From assembly GCA_036873755.1 (NCBI GenBank), contig JAVTVY010039274.1, positions 109,161 through 173,160 on the forward strand: DNA of 64,000 bases. Reading direction: 5' to 3'. Both the position numbers and the translations under genes were made by a program. Source of the stretch: Hanleya hanleyi. Taxonomy: Eukaryota; Mollusca; Polyplacophora; Lepidopleurida; Hanleyidae. The notes under the pieces were generated by a model. It had not been told where the DNA came from and did not search any database. It was given only the letters and a program-made list of their open reading frames with translations. Positions 34,700-47,290 of the stretch are shown here, piece by piece (the stretch's first letter is position 1; each line of letters begins with the position of its first letter).

Positions 34700-36575
34700 A
34701 GACTTAACCAACAACCAGAGGCAGCAAACAACCACACGAAACACGACAGAAAACGGAAGAAAAATATGGCCCCATTTACTAACAGGTCATACACTATCAA
34801 GGATTTGATTATGCGGAATGAGTTCATATCCTGTTCACCTCTGCTGTTAACACCCGCCCCTCGATGGATGGCCGGTTATTCATGTTGGCCGAACTTTTTA
34901 TGCTACACAAGGGAAATCATTAACTAATCGATTCCGTCAGATGGTAGACCGCAAAAATATTTCACTCAAATGATAATATGTCATTATTAACATAACTATT
35001 ATAATATATTATAATTTCATATATTGGAATTTTATTGTCAGATTATTTCTTTGTTCTTTCTCCGACATTGGAGCTTCATTTTATGCTAAATGATGATCCT
35101 AGTACTCCATACACGATAGACGAGTTGTCGTTCGTGGCAGAAACGATAGACTGACACAGTCACGCCCCTAATAACCACAGTCACGTCCATAATAACCACA
35201 GTCACGTACGCCACCATTAAGGATACCATGTTCCAATCAGTATAATATACATATCTTAAAATGATTCTATTAACCGTCTGTGTTTGTTTGCTTGTTCGGA
35301 CCGTACCACCACAGTTTTGACTGAATCCTCACTTCGTCAACATGGAATTGGTTTCACTGTGATTTCAAAAAGGGTATCCGACGCCCATCGCCTATTGGGG
35401 GCCGAATTGTTTTGAGTCATAAAACCGTGAAAATTTGCTTGGATATACTATGGGGTAGGGAAAAGTGACTCAAAACAAGAAAAGGGTAGTTAGCGCTCAC
35501 TGGGGGCTGGGAAAATCACGTAAAAATATATCTCATAGAGAACACGTGTGAATTTAACGGTTATCACTGAAATGTGATCGCACTGACAGGGATCCCAGAA
35601 GGGAGTGAACATTGGGAATAAATAGGGCATCTCATGCTCCCCGAGAAGCGTCGTCAGCCTGAAATTTGGAGGCTGGTAAAGAAAGCCGCGAAACACCGTC
35701 AGCATGGTCAGCTCAGCTTCACATTTCAAGTTAAATGCTACACTAACGTTCTGTCATTTACCTTGACATACTGTATAGAGTAAATTGTTCAAACCGGGAA
35801 ACGCACGTGATGTCATATAGCCAATCAAGATAGGAGCTTGCAAATACCGTGCAGCGAGGATTTTCTTTGAAGTCTGTCCGTGTGGTTTCCATATATGGCA
35901 AGTGGTGGTTGTATTGATGGTAATTTCTTCCGAGTAGCCAATCAAACTTGAATTATTAAGAGGTAATACCTTGCGCTTCTCCTAATATGGACCACGGAAT
36001 ATTTATAGAACGACGACATCAACAATCCCGTATTCTGATCAAACAATGTGCCGGGTTCAGCCAAGGCAACACGTGCATATGCGAAGATGGGTTAAATGGA
36101 TGGTGGTATTAAAGTGATCATTTTCGTCATTGAAAGGTGCCTGTAATGGTATCAGCGGCACATCCCAGAGGGTAGGGGAAGGCGGGAGCGGAGTTTCAAG
36201 AAAGAGCATTTAATTCCCACTGGGTGCCTGGAACATAAAGTATATAAAGGCCTAGCCTACTTTATTACGTATATATGAATTTATTATCTCCACAGATTCA
36301 GTGAGGTGACATAGAACAAAAACAATTATCTGATGCTCACTTGAAGTACATGTGGTGAATTTTTTTACCAATAGTAATAAATACAAATAAAAATCTGAAT
36401 TATCGCTAATCTTGAACGGGACCCGGATTGTCCACATGTCGGTGTATTATTTTCTAATATTTATGAACCATACCATTTATGTACATATCATTTTGATATT
36501 GATTATGGTTCAGAAATATCGGATGAAGATTGTAATGTTAATGATAGTCTATATCGATATCGTGACTTTTCATAT
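34700..36575. other. presumed upstream region of claudin-like gene
   Basis: No gene recognised. A short repeated phrase ACCACAGTCACG occurs near 35175-35205. The promoter of the minus-strand gene would be expected in the 34.7-35.2 kb part, but no defined element can be named. Confidence 0.3.
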
Positions 36576-36580
36576 TCGTT

Positions 36581-37689
36581 CATCTTATGAACATGATGAA
36601 GGCGTCCACGTCAGGTTCAGTCGTGGACGACGTTGGTCCATCTTATGAACATGATGAAGGCGTCCACGTCAGGTTCAGTCGTGGACGACGTTGGTCCATC
36701 TTATGAACATGATGAAGGCGTCCACGTCAGGTTCAGTCGTGGACGACGTTGGTCCATCTTATGAACATGATGAAGGCGTCCACGTCAGGTTCAGTCGTGG
36801 ACGACGTTGGTCCATCTTATGAACATGATGAAGGGCGTCACGTCAGGTTCAGTCGTGGACGACGTTGGTCCATCTTATGAACATGATGAAGGCGTCCACG
36901 TCAGGTTCAGTCGTGGACGACGTTGGTCCATCTTATGAACATGATGAAGGCGTCCACGTCAGGTTCAGTCGTGGACGACGTTGGTCCATCTTATGAACAT
37001 GATGAAGGCGTCCACGTCAGGTTCAGTCGTGGACGACGTTGGTCCATCTTATGAACATGATGAAGGCGTCCACGTCAGGTTCAGTCGTGGACGACGTTGG
37101 TCCATCTTATGAACATGATGAAGGCGTCCACGTCAGGTTCAGTCGTGGACGACGTTGGTCCATCTTATGAACATGATGAAGGCGTCCACGTCAGGTTCAG
37201 TCGTGGACGACGTTGGTCCATCTTATGAACATGATGAAGGCGTCCACGTCAGGTTCAGTCGTGGACGACGTTGGTCCATCTTATGAACATGATGAAGGCG
37301 TCCACGTCAGGTTCAGTCGTGGACGACGTTGGTCCATCTTATGAACATGATGAAGGCGTCCACGTCAGGTTCAGTCGTGGACGACGTTGGTCCATCTTAT
37401 GAACATGATGAAGGCGTCCACGTCAGGTTCAGTCGTGGACGACGTTGGTCCATCTTATGAACATGATGAAGGCGTCCACGTCAGGTTCAGTCGTGGACGA
37501 CGTTGGTCCATCTTATGAACATGATGAAGGCGTCCACGTCAGGTTCAGTCGTGGACGACGTTGGTCCATCTTATGAACATGATGAAGGCGTCCACGTCAG
37601 GTTCAGTCGTGGACGACGTTGGTCCATCTTATGAACATGATGAAGGCGTCCACGTCAGGTTCAGTCGTGGACGACGTTGGTCCATCTTC
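36581..37689. repeat. 58-bp satellite, 19 units
   Basis: The start of the unit recurs at 36581, 36639 and every 58 bp to 37683, exactly 19 periods. Units are essentially identical; the one at about 36833 differs by AAGGGCGTCACG for AAGGCGTCCACG. Each has an inverted pair GTCCACG...CGTGGAC with an 11-base loop and a second dyad CATC...GATG. The period is not a multiple of three, so this is not a protein repeat. Confidence 0.97.
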
Positions 37690-38740
37690 AAAAGTCAATG
37701 AAATCATAATATTGATTAATGACGTATGTCTCAGAACGCGAGGCGCGTTCCTCTAGTATAGCGAAAGCGGGTCAACCTCATAGATGGCGCATTAAGCTTC
37801 TTTTATGTGACCGCATACATGTTTGATGTAAGATTGGTGTTCACAGGCATGTTCATTATCCAGATATGCTGGTAACAAGAAACGAGAGATCCTGAAGGAT
37901 CTTGGCGCCCACCATTGTCCGATAATTGTAAGCTAATGACAAGAGGATCTTTTTGTCCATTGTTACTAAGACGATTGAGTTGTAATTTTGTTTACAGAAT
38001 TTCGAATCTGAGCGAAAAAGATCGAAAAAGGGACATTGGAAAACATCAAGATATAATCTTTCTAAGTTTCAGAAGTTTCAAGATTTCTAGAAACTGAACT
38101 TATGTCGGTTGCTATAGTACAAGAGAAATGAGCAAAGTTAGCCTGAAAGTGAATGTACATGTACGGAGGATCCTTCGTCTTCGTTTTGTAGTATTTTTAT
38201 TTTATTTATTTTTTTGCACATGTCATCATTTGGTACTGGAAGCGAAGAAAAATCTATTTGACAGTTTGGCATACTTAAGATTTTATAATTTGGAACGAAT
38301 GCTAATTCTGTTCTGTTTACTGGACTAGTTTGAGATATCTCTTTTAAGATACCATGCTCGAAAATAGTAAGATGGTACAATACTTAAGTTAATACTGAAG
38401 GCATCCGGTCCGCGCAGTAATGTTGAAACTTCGAATTTGAAAGTGTCTGAATCTTGATTATTTCCCATGGATCGAAACATGCAATAGTTTACAGTTGTCG
38501 AGTTGTGACATTGTGTCACAAGAGTGACGTCCCTCATGTAGCTGACCCGCCGGCAGACGAAAGGGTGGGGCAGTTCACTTGCAACTGCATGGACTAAATA
38601 CATTTTAATTCCGAATTATTTGAACTCCTTGATATGGAAGGTGAAGATATGGATATTCTCTATAGTCAACATATAGAATATGCCCCACCGTTTGATCCAC
38701 CGACTCTTGTGATGCAAGGTCACAACTCGGGAATACCGTA
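37690..38740. other. unassigned intergenic sequence
   Basis: Separates the satellite from the pearl-like element. The open frames at 37915-38097, 38128-38328 and 38325-38603 have no recognisable motif. Confidence 0.35.
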
Positions 38741-38741
38741 T

Positions 38742-41480
38742 TAATTGGATTTTCGAATCGGACCGATAAAGCTATCTTGCACAACTAGGCCCCATCTGGG
38801 ACCTGTGTACCAAATTTCAGAAAGATCCATGAAATATTTTCTGAGAATTCAAGATAACAGTTTTTCAAGGGGAAATTCAAGATGGCCACCTGGCAACCAT
38901 ATTGGATTTTCGAACCTGACCAAAAAAGATATCTTGCCCAACTGGACCACAAGGGGAATCTGTGTACCAAATTTGAGGAAGATCCATGCAGTACTTCTTG
39001 AGAAATCACGATAACAAAGTTTCATTGGGAAATCCAAGATGGGCGCCTGGTGGCCATATTGGATTTTCGAATCGGACCAGAAAAGGTATCATGCACAACT
39101 AGGCGACAAGGGGAACCTGTGTACCAAATTTGAGAAAGATCCAGGCAGTACTTCCTGAGAAATCACGATAACAAAGTTTCATGGGGAAATCTAAGATGGC
39201 CGCCTGGTGGCCATATTGGATTTTCAATTTGAACCGAAAAAGGTATCTTGCACAACTAGATCATAAGGTGAACCTGTGTACCAAATTTGAGAAAGATCCA
39301 TGCAGTACTTCTTGAGAAATGACGATAACAAAGTTTCTTGGGGAAATCCAAGATGGCTGCTTGGTGGCCAAATTGGATTTTCGAATCGGACCAGCAAAGG
39401 CATCTTGCACAACTAGACCCCAAGGCGAACCTGTGTATCAAATTTGAGAAAGATCCATGCAGTAGTTCTTGAGAAATCGCGATAACAAGGTTTCATGGGG
39501 AAATCCAAGATGGCCGCCTTCTGGCCATATTGGATTTTCTATTGGGACCGAAAAAGGTATCTTGCAAAACTAGACCCTAAGGAGAATCTGTGTACCAAAT
39601 TTGAGAAAGATCCATGCAGTATTGAGAAATGGCGATAACTAAGTTTCATGTAGAAATCCAAGATGGCTGCCTGGTGGCCATATTGGATTTTCGAATCGGA
39701 CGAGAAAGGGTATCTTGCTCAACGAGACCCCATGTGGCACCTGTGTACCAAACTTGAGAAAGATCCATGCAGTAGTTCCTGAGAAATCGCGGTAACAATG
39801 TTTCATGGGGAAATCCAAGATGGCTGCCTGGTGGCCATATTGGATTTTCGAATCAGACCAGAAAAGGTTTCTTGCACAACTAGACCCCAAGGGGAACCTT
39901 TGTACCAAATTTGAAAAAGATCCATGCAGTAGTTCCTGAGAAATCGCAGTAACAAGTTTTCATGGGGAAATCCAAGATGGCTGCCTGGTGGCCATATTGG
40001 ATTTTCGAATCGGACCAGAAAAGGTTTCTTGCACAACTAGACCCCGAGGGGAACCTGTGTACCAAATTTGAAAAAGATCCATGTAGTAGTTCCTGAGAAA
40101 TCGCGGTAACAAGCTTTTATGGGGAAATCCAAGACGGCTGCCTGGTGGCCATATTGGATTTTCGAATCGGACCAGAAAAAGGTTTCTTGCACAACTAGAC
40201 CCCAAGGGGAACCTGTGTACCAAATTTGGAAAAGATCCATGCAGTAGTTCCGGAGAAATCGCGGTAACAAGGTTTTATGGGGAATTACAAGCGTCTAGTC
40301 CGTCATTCATAATCCAACCGTCGTCCATTAGAGAATATCCGCGTCCATAATCCAAAGACCTATTCCATTTTCCATATAACAGTATTAGCACCAAATTCAA
40401 AAAGACAATCATAGTATACAAAAACATAGGCTTGTTTCCTGCAAGAGAAGCGGTCAACAGTTTTCAATGATGCCGGCAAGACATCATGATGTTCCAAAAA
40501 TATCAAATCCGTATCGCTGATCAGCATTCTTAATCCATAATATTCGTTGTAAAGTCGTTATCTAAAGAATGATGTATCTCAGTCACGCTTTGATTGTGTC
40601 TGTTCATATGAGTACCATGAGGATCTTGAAGTACATGGGTTCATACGGCCCCTAGCCCCGGGTTAAGCGGAATTAGACACAAGTTACGAAACGTAGCGCC
40701 ATAGATCTTGTACGCTACGTTCGTATTTTGCTATCAGCATGCGATATGTATCGCCAAATTTGAGAAACTTGGAGTGTAGGCGCTTGGTGGAATAGCCCTG
40801 TTTTTTAAGTTTCTGCACCAATGTTTTGTGACGTTGATTAAAATCGTCACATTTAACACAGGATCTAGCAAATGCTACTAAGCGAGATATGCATACGCCA
40901 TATGCAGGTCCCACTGGAATATTACTGTCCAGAAAGGGATAGTTTACGATGTCGAAATTGTAATCATCTCTTTGTCATAAAGTCGACGAGAGAGAATGCC
41001 CGCTTCATTTTTATAGAGATAGAGATCTAAATAAGATGTGCCTGTAGGGCTATCTGTAGTTTCCTTCAAATCCAGTGAAGGTGGATATATCCTTCACTGC
41101 GTCATTTATATAGCGATTATCCACAGCGAGAAGATCGTCTATATAGCGTTTGGTGAATGAGAAGGAACGGGCTTTGAATGGATCGGTTTTTGAAAGCGCC
41201 TGCATATAGTAAGAGAACAGATACAGGTCAGCCTGGTGGCCATATTGGATTTTCGAATCGGACCAGAAAAGGTTTCTTGCACAACTAGACCCCAAGGGGA
41301 ACCTGTGTACCAAATTTGAAAAAGATCCATGCAGTAGTTCCTGAGAAATCGCGGTAACAAGAATTGTTTACGGACGGACTGACTGACTGACGGACGACGG
41401 ACTGACGGACGGACGGACGGACGACGGACCACGGACGAAAAGTGATTTGAACAGCCCACCATCTGATGATGGTGGGCTAA
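38742..41480. mobile_element. pearl-like tandem-repeat element, interrupted
   Basis: Eleven units of about 157 bp carry the landmark TTGGATTTTCGAATCGGACC (at 38747, 38904, 39061, 39218, 39375, 39532, 39685, 39842, 39999, 40155 and, after the insertion, 41247). A GGAC/TGAC microsatellite follows (about 41369-41440), then a perfect hairpin AGCCCACCATC-tgat-GATGGTGGGCT at 41453-41478 running into CTAA. Tandem units of about 160 bp, a tetranucleotide tract and a terminal hairpin are the layout of bivalve 'pearl' elements, considered Helitron/Helentron-related. The array is split by the RT element at 40286-41228. Minus-strand frames across it are repeat artefacts. Confidence 0.8.
40286..41228 (-). 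mobile_element. RT element copy B, 5'-truncated, inside the pearl array
   Basis: Minus strand. It encodes FTKRYIDDLLAVDN (catalytic YIDD box of a reverse transcriptase), then a one-base frameshift near 40965, then DDYNFDIVNYPFLDSNIPVG and PAYGVCISRLVAFARSC with KKQGYSTKRLHSKFLKF to 40684. The 3' untranslated region follows to the terminus that begins TACAAGCGTCT on the plus strand at 40286. The same terminus is at 43031 and 62749. The element cuts the pearl array: the unit stops at GGGGAAT and resumes at GCCTGGTGGCC, with about 13 bp of the unit lost. Confidence 0.8.
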
Positions 41481-41576
41481 AAAGAGACAGACAGACAGAC
41501 GTACGAAACTTTCGCCAGACATTGCGATAAGAAGGGTTGACCATTTCGACATTTTGTCCAGTGCGATATTAGTTAA

Positions 41577-42089
41577 GGATAGCTGTCCCCTTAGAGGCAA
41601 TTTTTGCACCCCCGTGACAATTTGTCGTCTGTATCAATAAATATACAAGATAATCATAATAAACTATATATTTTATGAAAGCGTACATCGTAGGGATTCC
41701 AACTATATGATAGGTATAACAGAGACTGCTATTGTGTAGAAAATATTCCAATTTAAAAAAATCAGTTGAAATTTCATGAAAACTGTTGGTCTTGTTTCAA
41801 CTTTGATGGTATACCTTGATAGGAGACAATTCAAACTAGTAAAGGCTATCTCATTTTTAAAATTTTTTGCATGGTTTTGTTTTTACAGCTATTTTACTAA
41901 AATAAATTGAAAAAAACGTACTATTTTCGGTCGTTTGTCTTAAAAGTTGGATAATTAAAAAACTAATCCGAACAAAAAGTGAGATAAAGTTTGATAGATC
42001 AGCTTATAAGTAACAAGCATGCCAAATTTATTTGAATGAAGAAATAGAAAAAAATGACAAATTTTGACCCTCTAAGGGGACAGCTATCC
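41577..42089. mobile_element. TTAA-flanked MITE with perfect 21-bp TIRs
   Basis: TTAA at 41573-41576 and 42090-42093. The inner ends GGATAGCTGTCCCCTTAGAG are exact inverted copies over 21 bp. The 513-bp interior is non-coding and AT-rich. A TTAA target points to piggyBac or Kolobok machinery. Confidence 0.85.
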
Positions 42090-42093
42090 TTAA

Positions 42094-42540
42094 AGGTCGA
42101 CATGACGGCACTTAACATCAGGATGTCGCTAACGTCATCCCCGACGTCAAACGTAACCGGAGAGACCTCTCTTCCACCTTTGCAAGTTGCTTTCGAATTC
42201 TCTGAGAGATAACACGTTTTATTATTCACCTCATTATCTAGAATATAACTTGTACTTACGAAGGCACTGCAGTTACAAATTAAGGGCTTACTTTTCGACC
42301 CTCAACGTCGTACCGAAATACCGTTGAGTACCGAAATCCGGACGACGTTGCGAAGTTGAGGGCTTTTGCACCGCTTTCGTGTGTATTGGCTGGAATAAGG
42401 AAATAGAAATTAAAACTTCGTCCCCAATTCTTGATAATTGTTTATAAACAGGACATTTAGATCAAACATGTTAAAAAGATAATGTTTTGATTGAACAACT
42501 ACATGTTATATCTTACTGTTTATACAAAGTTTCAAGTTTT
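42094..42540. other. unassigned intergenic sequence
   Basis: No gene seen. A weak inverted pair (CTCAACGTCGTACCG / ACGACGTTGCGAAGTTGAG) lies at 42300-42362. Confidence 0.35.
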
Positions 42541-42545
42541 GATCC

Positions 42546-42715
42546 TGGTGTAAGAGAAACGGTGGTCATCCAGATATGAGTCTCCGCTTGCTACAGTTTA
42601 ACCCAACCCGAACACTGACATCTGAAAAGGGTCACATGGTTATCAGAGTCCGCCTAGGTAAAGCTTAGGACATCGAATACCTATCTCTGGAGAACACCGT
42701 TTCTTTCACACCGGT
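42546..42715. repeat. short inverted-repeat element
   Basis: CTGGTGTAAGAGAAACGGTG at the left pairs with CACCGTTTCTTTCACACCGG at the right; arms are about 36 bp with a few mismatches, enclosing about 95 bp. MITE-like. Confidence 0.6.
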
Positions 42716-43030
42716 GTCATGGTGATTGCCATTAATATTTTGGAGAAATCATTATTGGTTGCCAATAACGTTTGTCATTGTGTGGAGAGATAGGTACAAG
42801 GTGTATGTGTGGAAGGGGAAGGAAGGGTACACATTCTCGTCTTCGAGTAAAACTAATTCACAATGGCAACAATCGTTGGCGATTAATTAAATTTCAGTCA
42901 GTAGGACCCTGCACCGCACCACCCTCTGTAACGTTCAAGCCGCATCTTACTGTAACTTTATTCACCGTCTGTTTGTTTTGTCTGTTTGACAGGTCCCGTA
43001 TGGCCGCAATTTCGATTGACATGTCATGAT

Positions 43031-44345
43031 TACAAGCGTCTTGTAAGTCTATTCAGTCAAACAGTATGCAGGGGTCGTCCATTAAAGAATCCCCACGTTC
43101 AAAATGCAAAGATATCATAAAAGAGCATTAGAACCAAATTAATAAAAAAAACCCAACAACATAAACATAGGCCAGTTTTCTACAAGAGAGAGAGTAGGTC
43201 AACAGCTTTCAATGATGCTGACAAGACATCTTGATGTTTCAAAAATACCAAATCCATATCGCTGATCAGTATTGTTAATCTACATGATTTTCTAGAGAAT
43301 GATATATCTCAGTCACGCTTTGATTGTGATTGTTCATATGACCGGCACGAGGATCTTGAGTATTTGGGTTCACATGGCCCCTAGACCAGGGTTAATAGGG
43401 TTATAAGCGGAACTAGACAGGTTACGCCATAGATCTTGCACTCTACGCTCGTATTTTGCTATCAGCGTACATGTGTCGCCAAGTTTGAGAAACTTTCTTC
43501 TGCAATAATGTTTTGTGCTGTTCATCAAAATCGTCACATTCAACACAGAATCTAGCAATGCTATTAGGCATATGAAAACATCATATGATATGGCATATGA
43601 AAACGTCATATACAGGTTCCACTGGAATATTGCTGTCCCGAGTTGACGATGTCGAAATTGTAAGCATCTCTTTTGTCGGAAAGCGGAAGGCCCGTACCAT
43701 TTTTGTAGAGATATTGATCTAAATGTGAAGTTCCGTTTGGGCTATCTGAAGTTTCCTTAAAATCCAGTGAATGTGGATATATCCTTCACTGCCTCATTTA
43801 TATAACGATTAACCACATGAGTTGACCGGGTTTTGAAATGATCTGCATATTGTCCTATTCATAAGTGGACAGATATAGTTCAGTCAAAAGGGCACACAAT
43901 TATTACCTATTGGAATACCTATATGGTGTTGATATATTTCTTTTTGCCAAATTTCACATAGATATTATTAATTAGATATTCATACAACTCTATAAACAAA
44001 ACAAAAATCCCATGATTGATATCCCTTGTATGCCGTAGATCTAAAGAATGATTATGGCTTCTGACATTAATATATCGGCGATCAGTTTTCTTGAACACAG
44101 ATACTATTAATGAACTAAAGAGGGATTTTAGTATAGAAAGTCAAAAAAAATCTCATGGGGATACATGCCTGTACGGTATGTGACATCTAACATCAAGTTC
44201 TTCCGTAATACATTTTGAGTTTTTCAATATCCACATACAGTCAACGTCAGAGTTCTTAGAAATAGTGGCGCAATACATTTCCCACAATGCTTTTGCCTCC
44301 TGTCAGGAAAGTCTGTCGGGACGGTTTGTGCTGATCCTGAAAGAG
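43031..44345 (-). mobile_element. RT element copy C, longest RT-domain copy
   Basis: Minus strand, from about 44345 down to the shared 3' terminus at 43031. Recognisable pieces in shifting frames: MWILKNSKCITEELDVRCH, then INNIYVKFGKKKYINTI followed at once by GIPIGNNCVPF (RT motif B), and further down the region corresponding to YDKRDDYNF, VGPAY and the conserved C-terminal helix. The order and wording match copy B. Many stops; the 5' part is missing or displaced (see 46600-47290). Confidence 0.75.
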
Positions 44346-44911
44346 CAAAAAGTTTAAAAAGGCTCCTGACAACCATCTTAGTCTGAACAATTTTTAGACC
44401 AAAAGATCGCGAACTTTGTCAGCAAAATAACGGGGTTACGAGAAGTAACATGACAGAAAAACAAATTTGAAAAGGGTGCTTATCTCCCACTGGGGACAGA
44501 GAACTAAAATATACGCATACATATTATAAAATGTACGAGCCCATATCTACCATCATCGACATGCACTGGGAATAGAATAAGACATGGATTTTAGAGCTAA
44601 TACGAGCTCCATACTAACTCTAATACTAACACTACATGAGTCCCAGCAGATTCATCAAAGCAGGAATGGAACGACGAAAGAGAAAATACTTTTCAGTTGA
44701 CAAAAGATTTGACCAAGAGGAAGTCACTCTTTTTGAAACAGATCAATCTACTGATATGCGGAAACGTATTGAAATAGATGAACGGTATTTAGCTTAAATA
44801 GTGTGAAAATCTACGATATGGCGAAGATGATACCGGTGACTAGCCAGAGAAGATTATATTCCCGCAATACGAAAATCTAATGACAAACATAATATGAACA
44901 CTCGACAAGAA
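44346..44911. other. unassigned sequence between nested elements
   Basis: No coding motif identified. By position it could be decayed 5' sequence of the RT element, but I could not translate a recognisable segment. Confidence 0.3.
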
Positions 44912-45340
44912 TATGTAGGTTTATTGTTTTGGTGGGAAATTTAAGCGGTACGACGTCGGGCCTCGCAGGTTAGTTTCTCTGGATATTCTTGCATTTACAA
45001 GTTTACCCCACGTTGCGGCGTTTACTCCATCAGATGTCCACGATGCTCATCCATTAACATCAGATGAGTTGTTTGAGCTGATCTGGCATCACAGTTCCCG
45101 AGCTAGCGTATCTAATTTCGATTAAGTCGGTGCAAGGGGCGGCGTGGATACTTCATAGTCTCCACACGAACAGCTAAAATAAACGCGCAGCTGAGGTACT
45201 AAGGCTACATGTATGTCCGATAATCCACCGTATTCCCGGGTCTGAATGTTAGGTGCCGAAGGATGCTTTCCTGTAGAGTCATATGGTTGCTTTTTAGTCG
45301 CCAGACGTCGTCAGTTTTCTCACCTCTTGCATATTGCTTC
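44912..45340 (+). repeat. dispersed repeat R, copy 2
   Basis: Matches copy 1 (24797-25247) along its length with scattered substitutions, ending with CAGACGTCGTCAGTTTTCTCACCTCTTGC-type sequence. Inserted between RT element C and the GIY-YIG remnant. Confidence 0.75.
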
Positions 45341-45440
45341 AATTCGGTACCTTACACCAACTACAAAAGCATTATATTAGGAACGAATTTTCTTAGAACA
45401 ACGCCTCAAAACTCTTTGTTATACAGACTACGAAGAAACT

Positions 45441-46540
45441 ATCAGTCAGATGATTAAGATGCTGAAATATCTATTAAGATACTACAGGGTTTTATTCAAT
45501 CCACAATTATCGGACTTGAAAGATACTGAAAGATGTTTGTACACCCGGTTAGAACAACATGCACAGGAGAATAGTGATATCAGATCATATATTCTGAACT
45601 GTAAACACTTTCAGCATATCGGGGATATAATGGAGCTGCCTGATAGGCTACATAATAAACAGCACTATGTTTCCCAGCTTACATCTGTTAGAAAATGTCA
45701 AAACAATAGCCTTTGCAAAACACTGGTTATTCATAGAAGCCCTGACTATAAAAGCTCTCGAATTAAATCACGAGTTTAAGGCTTCAAACGACTTTATTGA
45801 CTGTATTACTTTATTGTAAAATGACATGAGCTTTTTGGCATTGTTTTTGTATATATCTATTGTTATCACACTACATATATATATATATACACATTGGCGA
45901 AACAGGGGATGTGCTCAGAAATAGAGTAAGAGTCCATCGACAACAGATCAACACACCTTCATTAAGGCATCTTAAGGTTAGCAAACATATTGCAGAATGT
46001 GCTAGTGAATTTGAAACGAAATTTAGTATTTTTCCGTTTTATAAAATGAAATCAGATGATACAGTCAGGCGACAGACAAAGGAACAGTACTTCATTCGGA
46101 AGTTCAGATGTGAATTAAACTGCTAATAATACCTTTATTGATATATGAACTGTAGAATTGAAACAATTATTTCTTTTATGCATGCATCGACTGAAAAAGG
46201 AGATGTCAGACAGTCTGTAAAAATTAATCATGTATTTATCAAGTCTGGACTTGTCAGGCAATACTGCCTCAACGGACATGTCATCTAATGTTCTGTTTTG
46301 TTCTATATATCATTGTCGGATTATATCAAACTGTTTTACCTTTTGTCTACTGCATTATATTGTAAATATGTATGTCTCCAACGTCCAATTAGTATATAAA
46401 AATGCGTTTTAACATGTTCAACTACAAGGCAACTATATGTATATATAGCCTTACATATGAATAAATTTATTATTGCTATTCAAAAGTCCACAAAATGGAC
46501 GAAACCGGTTTAGCAGAGCAATATTCAGTTTAGCTCTAAC
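45441..46540 (+). mobile_element. retroelement C-terminal remnants with GIY-YIG-like segment
   Basis: The frame at 45450-45779 contains ERCLYTRLEQHAQENSDIRS and a following YILNCKHFQHIG segment, typical of the C-terminal tail of animal retroelements (R-x2-EH and C-x-H spacing). The frame at 45860-46126 contains IGETGDVLRNRVRVHRQQI, then SKHIAECA and FPFYKMKSDDTVRRQTKEQY, the pattern of a GIY-YIG endonuclease tail (the GIY half is lost, the R and E/Y positions are present). Between them is an AT-microsatellite. The downstream phrase AAAATGGACGAAACCGGTTT probably belongs to the element's 3' region. Confidence 0.6.
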
Positions 46541-46599
46541 TCTACATTTTGTGTAGTTTTATTTCTTATATATATATATACTTATAGTGTGGTTCAAGT

Positions 46600-47290
46600 T
46601 TTCTTCCTTAGACCAATCAATAACGTACTATTACAATGCAGACAGGACTATCTTCTGGTCGGCCTGCAGATGTATTATTCTCGGCTCTCTATATTTAGGT
46701 ACCTTCATCAAGAGTAATCTTAGATCCTTATCACTCACTATATCAAGGTTACCAGTGACAATATGTTTGCATGGTGCATAGATAAAGTTTGATGATTCAC
46801 AATCACAACTATAGCCTCCCGACGTGTATAAGTTCCAGTCAAACTCCTTAACAGCATTAGAGTAATGGCATATTTTGGTGACTATAGATGTAGGATACTT
46901 TTATAAAATGCAAGGTGGTTCCGTGAACTTAAACTAGTTTGGTACCGCGTTGCGTATTTCTGGATCATTCAGGATTCGAGGTATATTAACAATGCACAAT
47001 CCTTTACCTAAGTAGTTGAGTTTTAAAAGAGCCAATTTCGGGATGTTTCGATTATGTTCACAGAACGATACAACCGAAAATACGCTACATGTATATCTTG
47101 ACATACTTTAGTGATTGTAGGTGGTACAATACTTCCTGAAGACGCAGATCGTTGTATATTTCTGGCTATAACATTTAACGCATATAGAACTGTCAAAACT
47201 GTCTTTGCCAAAATATGGAACAGAGAATTGGCAGTCCTCTTTGCCTTACAACCCAAGTTTCCAGACAGAATGGCCAATCGATGAGCCTTA
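46600..47290 (-). mobile_element. RT element N-terminal fragment
   Basis: The minus strand gives, in shifting frames, VCQDIHVAYFRLYRSVNIIE with an upstream ARNIQRSAS, then IVNIPRILNDPEIRNAVP, ICHYSNAVKEFDWNLYTSG, CKHIVTGNLDIVSDKDLRLL and MKVPKYREPRIIH. These are the conserved N-terminal blocks ('HVVTGDL---KLR-LL--GPKYRE') of RT proteins of the same type as copies B and C. It is colinear with copy C on the same strand and separated from it by repeat R and the GIY-YIG remnant, so both may be halves of one disrupted insertion. Confidence 0.6.

Noticed and set aside
36581..37689. CRISPR-like regular array
   Set aside because: The units are contiguous with no variable spacers, and the surroundings are eukaryotic; it is a satellite.
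38785..40270. Overlapping frames with repeated LVHRFPLGSS-type peptides
   Set aside because: They are translations of the 157-bp tandem units, with stops and shifts in every unit.
41139..41609. 156-codon minus-strand frame with SVRRPSVRPSV-type repeats
   Set aside because: It is a translation of the GGAC microsatellite and pearl repeat plus part of the RT fragment.
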